From assembly GCA_037179335.1 (NCBI GenBank), contig JAKZHN010000005.1, forward strand, positions 434,001-498,000: a DNA stretch of 64,000 nt. The letters run 5' to 3'. The position numbers were made by a program, and so were the translations under genes. The notes under the pieces are model-generated. The model made no database searches, was not told the origin of the DNA, and worked only from the letters and a program-made list of their open reading frames with translations. The DNA is from Cyclaneusma minus. Lineage: Eukaryota > Ascomycota > Leotiomycetes > Marthamycetales > Marthamycetaceae. Positions 32,280 through 42,578 of this stretch are shown piece after piece; position 1 is the stretch's first letter; each line of letters begins with the position of its first letter.

Positions 32280-33254
32280 ATGCCGCTGAGATAACCCAAA
32301 CTATAACTGGTACGAAGTCCCTGAACTACCTTACCCAAGACCTGCGACGCCAATGCAGTTAAGAGCGCTTTTCGGAAGTTAGCTTTTAAGTAATATCCCG
32401 ATAAGGCCAGCGAGAAGAATCGAGCCAAGGCTACTGCGCACTTCCAGAAGGTACGTGATCCTGAGCTCCAGGGCTTGACTTATCCACATGGGAAGTAGAA
32501 ATTCCCCTTACAACTCCAGTTAACACTACCGTCACCAGCTCAACGAAGCTCACGACACGCTCTCAGACCCAAAAGGGCGCGCGCTCTACAATTTAAAGCT
32601 CGACCACGAGGCCCGCGAGGCCCGCAGCTACAAAAGACCAGCGAACCCACGTCGGAACCCACGCGCACCACCTACGTCCTCTGCAAAGGAAGTCAAAACG
32701 GACTTCGAGAATTTTGTTCAAAAGAAAACGGCGAAGCTGGGCTAGGGTGGCTTGCAAGCAGATATGGACAAGTTCCGAGAGCATATGAATGGCTTGATGG
32801 CAAAGATGGAGGGAGTGGTTGGGGAGGTGGCTGATCATACGGGATGTTGCTGGCAGAACGAGAGATTGTGCGAGACAAAAGCGAGGCTGGAGATGGGGGT
32901 GGTGGCCCTGGGAGATAGACTTGAGAGGTATTTGTTGGGTTTGGAGGTCCAGGTGGTGGAGGCCAAGGACAGCAAGGTCCAGGTGGTGCGGGTCAAGGTA
33001 CGGGTCCTCAAGTTCCAGGTGGTGCAGGTCAAGGCTAACCAGGTCCAGGTGGTTCAGGTGCGGGTAACGGTGGACAAGGTCCAGTTGGACAAGGTTCTGG
33101 TCTTTGGCAAGCTCCGGCTGGTCAAGGCCAGGGTCAACAAGGTGCAGCTCTGTCCGTTGCGGCTCGCCAGTTGCAAGCTCAGGGCTATTTCGAGCAGAGA
33201 GTGGCGGCGGAGGAGAAGACGGGAGGTAAGGGTAAGGGCAAGGAGAAGGTCTAA
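32280..33254 (+). pseudogene. Heavily decayed J-domain array copy with Gly/Pro/Gln-rich tail
   Basis: Similar base by base to the intact copy at 33704, but stops appear early (MPLR-stop). The J domain survives in pieces: CDANAVKSAFRKLAFK-stop-YPDK (a His or Gln replaced by TAA), then ATAHFQK and a GTACGT donor at the shared site. Exon 2 keeps LNEAHDTLSDPKGRALYNLK. The middle of the C-terminal domain is deleted. FENFVQKKTAKLG-stop, then DHTGCCWQNERLC and EMGVVALGDRLERYLLGLE remain. After this a GGTCCAGGTGGT-type repeat follows in another frame, ending QRVAAEEKTGGKGKGKEKV. The final residues align with QERVAAE of the copy at 30683, so the repeat is an insertion into the family's C terminus. Confidence 0.7.
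32942..33150 (+). repeat. Degenerate GGTCCAGGTGGT minisatellite encoding Gly/Pro/Gln-rich sequence
   Basis: Imperfect runs of ggtccaggtggt, ggtcaagg and ggacaaggtcca lie in the 3' part of the decayed copy. In one frame they read GPGG, GQGQQGPGGAGQG and QAPAGQGQGQQG, interrupted by one TAA (GQG-stop-PGPGG). In the frame of the upstream domain they read Val/Lys/Gln repeats. Confidence 0.7.
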
Positions 33255-33703
33255 AAGAGATAGCACACAGCCTGATTCCAGGTTTTAATGCTTTTTTCTA
33301 TCTTAGGCATACAGTTGAGAATAATGTGGAATAATTCCAGACAAAAATCACTTCGTAGCATGCAGCATACAAATGCTAGTTGCTTACATTGAATCCATGT
33401 ATTCACCTCTTTCAGAGTGACAGAGAATCGAAAGCACTTGATCCGAAGAAGCTAATTAATTGGCATTGCGTTCCGAGTTGATACGCCATCCGCTGATCAA
33501 TTATAATCATAATAGAGAACTCTGCTTACTAAATTTTCAAATAAATAACAGGCAGCCGCGCGCTCAATCCCGTTCCATTTCTTCAACTTCCACACCACCG
33601 TTGTCTCAACAACCCCAACTTCCCACCAACACGACAGCATCGCGTCCATATCGCACAGTAATAACTCACAGCAACCAACGATTGAGTTGACTACCAGTCC
33701 AAG
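33255..33703. other. Spacer and leader of the last array gene
   Basis: No gene. Contains the duplicated leader segment (ccccaacttcccaccaacac) upstream of the intact last copy. Confidence 0.5.
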
Positions 33704-34818
33704 ATGCCGCGCCGACAGACCAGGTTGGCCAAATTGGACGATTGGTACAAGGTCCTTGGCCTGCCCAGGACTTGCAACGCCAACGCCATCAAAATAGCTT
33801 TCCGTAAACTGTCTCTCCAGCACCACCCTGACAAGGTCGGTGAACAGCATAGAGAGAAGGCTACTGCGCGCTTCCAGAAGGTATGTGATCAAGATTCCAG
33901 GGTTGCAAAGCTTATCCACATGGCAAGTTCCCTTGCGACTCCAACTAACACCGCCGTCACCAGCTGAACGAGGCACACGAGACTCTCTCAGACCCCAAAC
34001 AGCGCGCTCTCTACGATATGAAGCTTGAGCACCAGGACTTCCAGCAGCGCGGCTTTAGGAAGTGGGCAGGCCCGCGCCAGAACTCAAGCGCAGCACCACC
34101 TCCGCCATCATCGACCACGTCTTCTTCTAGCCCGTTCCCCCCTCCGCCCGGCACCCAGGGCCCGTCATGGTGCGGCCATCCCCTTCTCACAGCCCAAGAG
34201 ATCATGGACCAAGTCTACTCCGAATGGTGCTCCTTGTTTCCCCTTTCCAGCCGTCAAAGCGAGAGTCTTTCTTTCTTCCAGTCTCTCGCCTACCCGATCT
34301 TGCAGCGCGAAAAGAATGCCAAAGCCCGACGTACTGCATACCGCATGTCCCATGGTGGCCAGCTGGATGCGACTGTGCCGCATGAAGAACAGCTTACGGA
34401 GTTGCTTACGGAACTGTACAACGTTGTCGACGACTGTGATATTGTCAAGGAAGAGTTTGTCACCGCTATGGAGACGAAAAGGAGTGGGTTTGGGCTGACA
34501 GGCAGCGGGGTCGAGGAGGATTTGGAGAGCTTTGATGAGCATATCCGGGGGTTGCTGGCCGAGGCGGCTGAAGTAGTGGGGAAGATACGAGAGCATAGTG
34601 GATGTTGCTGGGCGAGTGAGCGGTTGAGTAGTGTGGGAGCGGCATTGAGCATGTGTTTTGCGGCATTGGAGAATATGGTGGATAGGTTGGTGATGGATAT
34701 CGAGGAGAAGGTTAGGGTGGCGAAGCAGCCGGAGGCTTGGAGACCACCCCCTTGCTGGTGCCACGCTTGCAATATTCGACGGGCAGAGGAGGAAAAGAGG
34801 GGAGCTGAGAGCGGTTGA
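33704..34818 (+). CDS. J-domain protein with novel C-terminal domain, last array copy (intact)
   Basis: Exons 33704-33880 and 33964-34818, intron with GTATGT donor and CAG acceptor, phase 0 at the shared position; 343 aa. J domain: LDDWYKVLGLPRTCNANAI, HHPDK with HPD at 41-43, and LNEAHETLSDPKQRALYD after the splice. A Pro/Ser linker (PPPPSSTTSSSSPFPPPPG) separates it from the helical domain: LLTAQEIMDQVYSEW, MSHGGQLDATVPHEEQLTEL, VKEEFVTAMETKRSGFGL, and REHSGCCWASERLSS with ALSMCFAALENMVDRLVMDI. The signature is looser than in the other copies (Ser for the third Cys). The C terminus has an extra CWCHAC cluster (about residues 320-325) absent from the other copies, possibly metal-binding. No lesion is seen. 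Inferred class C Hsp70 co-chaperone; client unknown. Confidence 0.8.
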
Positions 34819-35119
34819 GCGTTTGCACATTGGAAAGCTATCCGGAATTTGCATAGGCATTTCGCAAGGATAGGATAGTTTTCGATCAAGAACGAGCTAG
34901 TGAGATCGACGTGTCAGTATTGCGGATGTTGTCTGAAGCTCCGAATAAGAGGCCATAAAGACAGAAGACCGCGTAAATATAAGAATACGAAGTAGCACAA
35001 TTCTTCACAAGTCACTTGCAAATACAGCTGCGAAGATTTTAGCTCGAACCAATGCAATTCAGCCACACGTCCCTAATCCATACACTCTATATTTCACACC
35101 CAGGACCATGCACGCACCA
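34819..35119. other. Short intergenic region
   Basis: End of the J-domain array and 3' flank of the minus-strand hydrolase-like gene. Nothing recognised. Confidence 0.5.
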
Positions 35120-36708
35120 TCACCTCAACACATCATCAAACCACTCCATCACATCCTCCGCCCTCTCCCCCTCCCCCCCTCTCCCCTCATAATCCACACA
35201 CCCCACCCTCTCCCCCGCCATCCCATCACCGCCATCCTCCCCATCATCATCATCATCATCCATCTCATCCTCATCCCCACCCCTTAGGGTCCCATAAACA
35301 CCCCTCCTCCTCGCCCTACCGCCAGACCCACCCTCCCCCTCTCCATTCTCAAACTTCACTACCGACCTCCTCATAACCTTCTCCATCTCTCTTGCCTGCG
35401 CCGCAAGCACCGTATCGCGCTTTGCATTCGACACACTTAGTCTCGCATACGGAATCTTTAATCCCGAATTTCGTGGTGGGAAGCGAAGATGAGATTTGCG
35501 TGGTGCTGGGGATAGGTTTATCATGCCTGTACGTATGCCGCCGCCGCCGCTGCTGCTGCTTGAGGAGGACGGGCGTGGATAAGCTGGTGGGTCGTCGGGT
35601 GAAGGCCATTCGTCCTCAGTCCAAACATTTGAATCATCACTCCACGCAGACGACCGTGATGACGATGCAGCAGAAGCTTGAGAATTAGAAGAAGATGCTG
35701 ATGAAGGCTCGTCCCAAGACGTAGGCACGTCTTTCCCCGCCGTGCGGAAGAATAGTAAAGGAGAGACGAAGGGATCAAACACCTGTCCTGGTTTCCGAAA
35801 CAGCTTGCGAGCTAAGGTGTTGTGCTCTAGCAGCGAAACGAGAGCGCGTTCTTTCGCATCTTTGGATTGAACGAGGCGTTTTCCGGAAGAAGAGCGGAGG
35901 ATGGGGAGGTGGTAGGGGTGGATGAAAGATGTGAAGTCGTAGAGGCCGTCGTGGATGGCGAGGGCGGAGATGGTGCCGCGGAGAGGCTGGGATGAAGGGG
36001 AGGTTGTGGAGGTGCGTGATTCGGTTAGGGCGAGGGAGGTGGCGAGGGGGGCGAGGAGGGAGGAGGCGTAGATGAAGATGGGGCGGGGGGTGTGTGGGGT
36101 TGAGCTGGGCTGGCGGGCGTAGGAGGGGAAGGTGGGCGTGGGCGTGGGAGGTGTGTTGGTGAGGTTGTGGAGGATCCAGTCGTAGGCGGCGAGGAGGGCG
36201 TGGAGGGGGTAGGGGAAGGGGGTTGTAGACGACCAGGGGATGTGGGGGTGGACGAGAGGTACGGAGAGGAGGGGGGCGGGGATGGGGGCGAGGTGTGCTT
36301 CGGGTGATGGTGGGAGGTAGACGAGGAGGGGCTCGGAGAAGGAGGTTGAGGCGTTGTAGATACTGGGACAGAGGTTAGCATGTGAGGGGGGTTACGGTCA
36401 CGTGATAAACAGAATGGAAGACTCGAGGGAGAAGAGAAGAAGAAAAAGCGAGTTCTGGAAAGAGCGAGTCGAAGAGACGAAACCTGTTGCTTTTCTTACG
36501 CATATTCCCGAGAATTGTATAGTCGAGGCACTTACTCTACTGGAAATGACTCATTCTGGCCGAAGTGGACCTGAAATCTCTCGACATTGGAGCTCGCCAC
36601 TGAATAGCATCGACGATGCAGGCAGACCAGTCTAGAGGCCGAATATTCGGGCCATCTTGTCCTCGATGCCGCATTGAAGGCGCGCAGACGGCAGCATATC
36701 CGAAGCAT
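35120..36708 (-). CDS. Alpha/beta-hydrolase-like protein with mitochondrial-type N terminus
   Basis: Exons 36708-36536 and 36362-35120, donor GTAAGT, branch gctaac, acceptor CAG, phase 2; 471 aa. The N terminus MLRICCRLRAFNAASRTRW and on to LHRRCYSVASS is Arg-rich with no acids until residue 20 or so and ends in an R-x-Y-S type site, like a mitochondrial presequence (inference). Then FQVHFGQNESFPVDIYN, LLVYLPPSPEAHLAPIPA, YPLHALLAAYDWILHNL and PIFIYASSLLAPLATSLAL follow. This order, a Y-L-P-P strand, P-L-H-x-x-x-A-x-x-W helix and a small-residue nucleophile-elbow-like turn, suggests a fungal alpha/beta-hydrolase fold. The turn reads Y-A-S-S-L, not a canonical G-x-S-x-G, so activity is doubtful. 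The C-terminal 200 residues are Ser-rich, then acidic (DDDDDDGEDGGDG). Gene model is good; function is tentative. Confidence 0.6.
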
Positions 36709-38811
36709 GCCGTTGTTGAAATCCCGTGATGTCTAGGGTCTGGTGTTCGCGTCGCGTAGATGCGCGATCCTCGCGTTCAAGGCGGCATCGCGAGCACGTG
36801 ACTTTTGATCTTAGATTTCACCCGCAACCCCTACCCCGGGGAAAGTTGACAACTTCGCACATCTGACGGCGGGATGTCTTACAAGCACATGGGAGAACTG
36901 ACGTGTAGGATAACGACGACGCTGGTGTCACTCGACTGCAACGGCTGAGAGGCGCTACCCTTAGTCTTCGCCCCCTATGTTCTACGATCTGCAGGTCACT
37001 CCTACCTACTGCTGACTGTGCTGTTACTTAAATCCTACTTGTGCCATCCTCCCCTCCAACGACAAGCCAGCGACCGTCTATATAGCGATGAGATGACGGC
37101 ACAGTACAGCAAGGCTCATGCATTCGCAGCCCTCGACTGGCTTCCTCGCTTTTGCATTCACCTCCTCGTCCACGGGCATCTTGTGTTGCCCATCCCGACC
37201 AAGAGAAATGAAATCGAGAGGCACTCGATCGTAGACGTCAAGCCTGCATACGCGTCTTTCTTCCGCAGCCTTACAAAACGCGATTTTTGCAGTGCAAAAT
37301 GCGAGACTCGCAATTCGTGCCGAGCGAGTCTCATATTTTCCTTTTTCACAGATAAGAATACATGTATTGGGCCCTGCAACCCCTCCAGACAGAGGGGTTG
37401 CTTCGGTTCAACGTAATGTTCCAGCACGTCAATCTTCTGCCTTGCAAGTTGCGGGGTCTTCCATCTCGCCTTCTGGAAATGCCTCAACCAAGGCTCAGAA
37501 GCTCCAGTCAAGACTCGCGTGTCGTAGGGTTCATACCTTGGCTCTCTCGAGTCGGGATAGCTGGTCGGCAGGCCGCGTGGATGGCGGTTGATTTCTCGGA
37601 GCCGGGAGAACTTGAAGCACGATTCGGGGCGGTCGATCCAGGGACAGCCAGTGCCTGCCAAGCGTCTTGGAGACGATGTCGAAATAAAGGGAGGTCGATG
37701 TCAAATAACAATGGCTGGGCCCTGACTTGAGGCTTGAGGCTTGAGTAAGGCTGCACTAGCAATCCTTTGGGAGCCTAGGAGGTGCCAACTCTGGTCTCTG
37801 CTAATGCAATCACACAGGTGAGCCGTGCTTGTGCATAACTGCTCGTGAAACTTGGACGGTGGGAGGCTTGGTTGGAGGTCAGCTCGACGAAAGTGCGCTG
37901 CGCTTCTGACCTCAAGGACCTTCGGCGCAGTCACAAAAGCTGATGGAGGTGTCGCAGTTGCTCGCAGATAAAGAGATTGCGGAGATGGGACAGCCGCCGG
38001 CCTTGCTCGTGGTGATGGAGGCGGGAAAGGGGCAGTGCTAACAAAAACGGCCCAAAATTTGGCATGTCGGGGCTTGATAATGCCGCTACAATGCGCCCTG
38101 ATCATTGGCTGCAGAGTAAAGCTAGACCGCTAGAGGCATATCTAGGAGAGCGCGGACCGCTGGAGGCTCAGTGCGGCGTCAAGCCAAAGCGGGCAAAGCG
38201 TGTAATAATAACTTGCAACGGCTATCTCAAAGACAATCCTACCAGCCAAAGCGACGACTTGAGAGTACCGGAGGATTTCACCTAAAACACACTCCTTTTC
38301 TCTCCGCCGCGTGCTTTCGTCGCTCCTAATCTACCTTCACTTCTCCAGCAGTACATATTAATTTGTTTGTGTGCTTTGTCCCTACCCTAAGGCCGACACG
38401 AGACCGAGCAACAGGAGCGTGCCACCTTCACCAGGTGAACTGGACGCGGCTTCTTGCTGTCCCGTTCAGCTCAGCCCTTTTTGCGCTCCGGAATATCCCT
38501 CTGGGTGCGTTCTGCGGCCTGGGTTTGGCTTTCTTGTGCACTCAATTTACGCTTCGTCGCCAAACCTTGCTGGGCTCGTCAAGGAACCGACCAAAGTATC
38601 TCCGTCGACCACAACTCACATCGACTTCCGCCCGCCACCCTCTCCGCCATTCCCTACGGAATCACACTCCAGTCAACGCTTGCATGCATTCAATTGATCC
38701 GTCCGCGCTCCGCTAGCTCTCGAATTCTCCGACTTGCGACCTGCCTTGCTCGGTCGCTGAACCTCACACTAGACCGGAGGACTATTCAAAGGACGCGCAG
38801 TTCTGCACATC
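36709..38811. other. Intergenic, divergent promoter region
   Basis: Lies between the heads of the hydrolase-like gene (minus) and the glycosyltransferase gene (plus). Short frames on both strands have no recognisable domain. No repeats seen. Confidence 0.5.
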
Positions 38812-40673
38812 ATGGTGGATCGAGGATGTGCGAAGAGCGCTTTCGCCCTGGGGAGGAACCTATTCTTTGCCGCTGCCTTGTATGGAAGCGTCTACAGCAT
38901 CATCTACCTGTACGAGAATGGCGGCGCGACGAGAGCACACCAACTGCTGCAGGGCGCAGTATCCCTACCGGACCTTGGAATACCTTCGAACCTGCCAATA
39001 GTCGACCTGCCATCCGACAAGGTGAAGATTGAGAAGATCAACCCGAATGCGAATTGGTTCAACCGACCGGAAAGCCTGGTCGTGGCGAAGGATGACTTCT
39101 TGGGTAAACGACCAGATGTGGACACTATCGCCAATCTTACAATGCTGGTGGAGGAGTGCCGGGGTTCATATGAGAAGTTTGAGAAGATGCGGAATGTCTT
39201 TGACTGCTTGCAGTTTTTGGAGAAGGGTGAGAAGCAGTACTTCTACCTCCCCGATCATGCGGACCGAGCCAGCACACAGTCTCCGAGGCGTGCTGAGTAC
39301 AACAACGCCGACGGGCACGATAACTCTCTGAACGAATATCCCGAATACAAGCCTGCGACGAAGGACTCCATTGGCCAGTGCCCAGGACCAATTGTGCCAT
39401 ACCACACCTACTGGACTGGACCAGCAACATGGAGGGTGGAGCTGTTCGTCAAGAGTTATCTGTACACGCAGAACCTTCCTTGCTCAAGACTGTTCATCTG
39501 GCTGGATAGCGATCGAAACAAGAATGCCATGGAGCAGATGTTGACAACCGATGCTCTCTTTGCGCCATTCCTTCCTTTCGTTGAGCGAGGCGACATCAAG
39601 GTCGTAGCTTGGAACTTCCCGTCCAGAATCCCTTTGCCCGAGGGCGACAATACTGATGGTGTTGGATACTACAAGACACCGGGCAAGCCAAATGCTGCGG
39701 GCGAACAGGTTGTTGCGGATGGACTGATTCGTGATTCTGATGGCCAGGAATGGCTGGTCTTGACGGAGAAGCAGATGACTTTCCTGCCAGTCGCTATCTC
39801 GGATGCTGTCCGCTTCGTGGTGCTACACATTTACGGTGGAGTGTACTTCGATATGGATGTGTCCATGATGAGGGATTTCCGACCCATGCTTATTGGCGAC
39901 GAGCACAGCTTTGCTGAGAGATGGGCCGCCCACGATACTCCTGGAGATTACAACACCGCAGTCATGTCCTTGACAGCCAACTCTTCCCTATCCTCTTACA
40001 TGCTCAGAGGTGGCGTGCGCATGGGCATGAATTTCCACCCCAGAGTCCTCGGTAGAATGGCTGTGAAGGATGGTCGAAATCAGGAATTCTTGATGCTCGA
40101 GACCGCTGCCTTTGATCCGATCTGGACTGAATTCAACTGGGCTCGTAAAGGACGATGTACGGTTCCCTGCTTCAAGGACTATGGTCAAGTCTTCCTGGGC
40201 AAAGAGAACGCGATCAAGGGCGAATGGGAAAGCTACGATGGCGAACAGCTTGAGCATATTATCGAGCCGAAAAAGAAATCCAGCCGTGACGTCCAGATCC
40301 GAGGACGAGCTACCATTCCAGTGCCAGAAGCCGAGACCTTCGACCAGGAAGCGCTGTCCAAGACGCCTTACAAGATCGAAGAAGACCGTTACCCTCCTAA
40401 CAACCGCACGTTGGAGAACTTCTTCAGAGGAGCCTGGAGTTATCATATCCACAACCAGGTCAGTAATATTTCCTTTCCAGAGCACACGTTATCCATGTTC
40501 ATTTACTGATTTTTTCTCCACAGTGGTTGAAGAATCCCCAGCCCTCCTCCTGGTTCAGCGTTATCCAACATGCCCAAGACGGTTTCTTCGCCGGCAAGCG
40601 CATGAACCCCTACGGCGAAAAGTGGAACGGCCCCTCTCTCCCTCCCTACCAGCACTCCTGGGAGTACGCATAA
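38812..40673 (+). CDS. Golgi-type glycosyltransferase with DXD sugar-binding region
   Basis: Exons 38812-40458 and 40524-40673 (GTCAGT donor, ttctccacag acceptor, phase 0); 598 aa. Residues about 12-32 form one membrane helix (LGRNLFFAAALYGSVYSIIY) after a short basic tail, as in type II Golgi proteins. The catalytic region has YHTYWTGPATWRVELFVKSY, SRLFIWLDSDRNK, AISDAVRFVVLHIYGGVYFD followed by MDVSMM, which carries the D-x-D of the Gly_transf_sug/GT32-like group. The acidic pair coordinates Mn2+ and the nucleotide sugar. SYHIHNQW, spanning the splice, and WEYA at the end are typical of this fungal group. The sugar donor and acceptor cannot be told. Start chosen at the ATG just before the membrane helix. 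Confidence 0.82.
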
Positions 40674-42578
40674 ATCACCTCCATACGTATCGGCGGCGCA
40701 AGTCAATTTCGGATTTACCAGGCGTTTATCCATCATCGCGAATTTCGGCATCTAAATTTCGAAAGCGAACATCGAAGGGATCGCATTATTTTGGCATAAC
40801 GGCGCAACATGTTTTTTTGTTTACAGCGGTATGTCAACGACACCATACACAAAAAAGGGTGGAGTTTCTCGATTTGAAGCCTTCGTTCATGGATATACTT
40901 TTTCTGTGGTGCTTCTCATCATTTGCTCGTCCTGTGGGGAATGATCTGAGATGCACGCTATACAAGGCACCGATGGGCATTACATGGCGTTTTACAACCT
41001 TTCTCCGGGAGTACTTAATGGGAGGAGAGCAAGCGAGCATAGTGGCTAGGTGTATGTGGGTGTGTGGTGTGTGAATAAGCGGTTTAGCGGGGCACATAAG
41101 GGATGTGTGAGCGAATACATGGACAGTGGAAGTTTGTAGAGGGACGGCTCTATCGGTGTGACGAAACCGGCAGCCAACTAGGAGGCGATTCTTTTACACT
41201 TCTTCTACTCTTCTATGTTTGTATGATACTAAGGAGGCTAGACTCTTGTTGAGTGACTCTGAGCGAAAAGGTTTCTGGAGAGGATTTCGACTATCTCCAG
41301 GAAAGCACGATGACAGGATTAATGTATACACAGTTCCGAGCTGGAACTACGTGCAAGGCTGCCTTTTGTGTGAGTGACATGATGCTGCGGTCCTTGGGGG
41401 CTAAAGGATGCTAAAGCATGCTAAAGCATTGGGGCTTCCTGTGATGTCAGATTGGTGTGGCAGCGGGGTGAGATGGGGCTTTGCCGGCACGGCTGACTGC
41501 GATGCTGGCCGCCTGGACACTTGAAACAAGCTGTGCAGAGGACGGATATGACGCTTCTTCATTGGACTCATACGATACGGAAGGAAGGAAGGTCGTACAC
41601 TTGCACACGGTGCTGAAAATGCTTTCTTATAGACCACACTGTCTTGCTGTGGACTCTCCAGCCTAGTGGTGGGAGAAAGCCAATCTCAAGTCTTTGAGGA
41701 AGAACTTCGATGGCTGAAGCACAAAGACTGGATATCAGATGCGTCAAGCGAACGAGCTATCTCACCAAGAGCTGAAGCCTGAAGCTCTCGCATTGGGGGC
41801 TGGTTGCAGCCTACAGGGCTGAAAATACATGTACATAGGCTTAGCCTCAACGGGCCGGTGGTTCATGATCGCCGTCGTGCTCCAAAACCGGGGTAGCGCA
41901 GGCCTTATGTAAGTCGGTATCGATCTCCTCCGCACCGTTTTGTGTTTCTCAACTTCTCATCTCGGCCACTCACATTGACTCATCTTTCGTTTCACTGCTG
42001 TCGACGCTGAGTGGTAGTGCTACTGTCATGGTCCTCGAGCTTGCTGCGCCCGTAGACAGGCTTATGTGGATATTCAGCCATTGGCGAACCATTTGACAAT
42101 TGACACCGCTATTGAGCAGTCCAGTCGGGTGCCATCATGGGCATACAACGGGCATAACGCAATGCCACGCTACCCCGACCACTCGATATTATTACTGGAG
42201 ACGAAATATACCACTGCCCCGGGATGTCGGCGGAGCTGTTACTCAAAGCTGACCCTGCGTCCTGGGAGCTGTACCCCGGTGATACATATCGACTTTCTCC
42301 CGGTAGGCAACAAATGCTAGAACACATGCCGAGTATGGCGTTACGGCCGTCTACATCATCTCCGGTGCGGCTTATGGACGGAGGGAACCAAGTAGGTAGG
42401 CCGTTTCTTTCTGATCCGATGGGAAAAGGCTCTCATATACATCATTGAGCCCCGGATCTAGTTGACTTGATCTCTTTCCCCGGATTCGATCTCTTCCTGT
42501 TTCCCGTTCCAAAGTGTCGAAGCATCGTGTTTCGTATCAGAAATTGTTCCAGTCTGGTAACAAATACTATCGCTCATC
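40674..42578. other. Intergenic, no gene recognised
   Basis: Small frames only. A short triplicated motif, GCTAAAGSAT, lies at about 41400-41428. The final 200 bases are the leader of the secreted beta-propeller gene. Confidence 0.5.

Noticed and set aside
36025..36381. Pro/Ser-rich 118-codon frame (minus)
   Set aside because: It lies in a shadow frame of the hydrolase-like exon, whose own frame joins cleanly to an upstream exon; the composition follows from CT-rich sequence.
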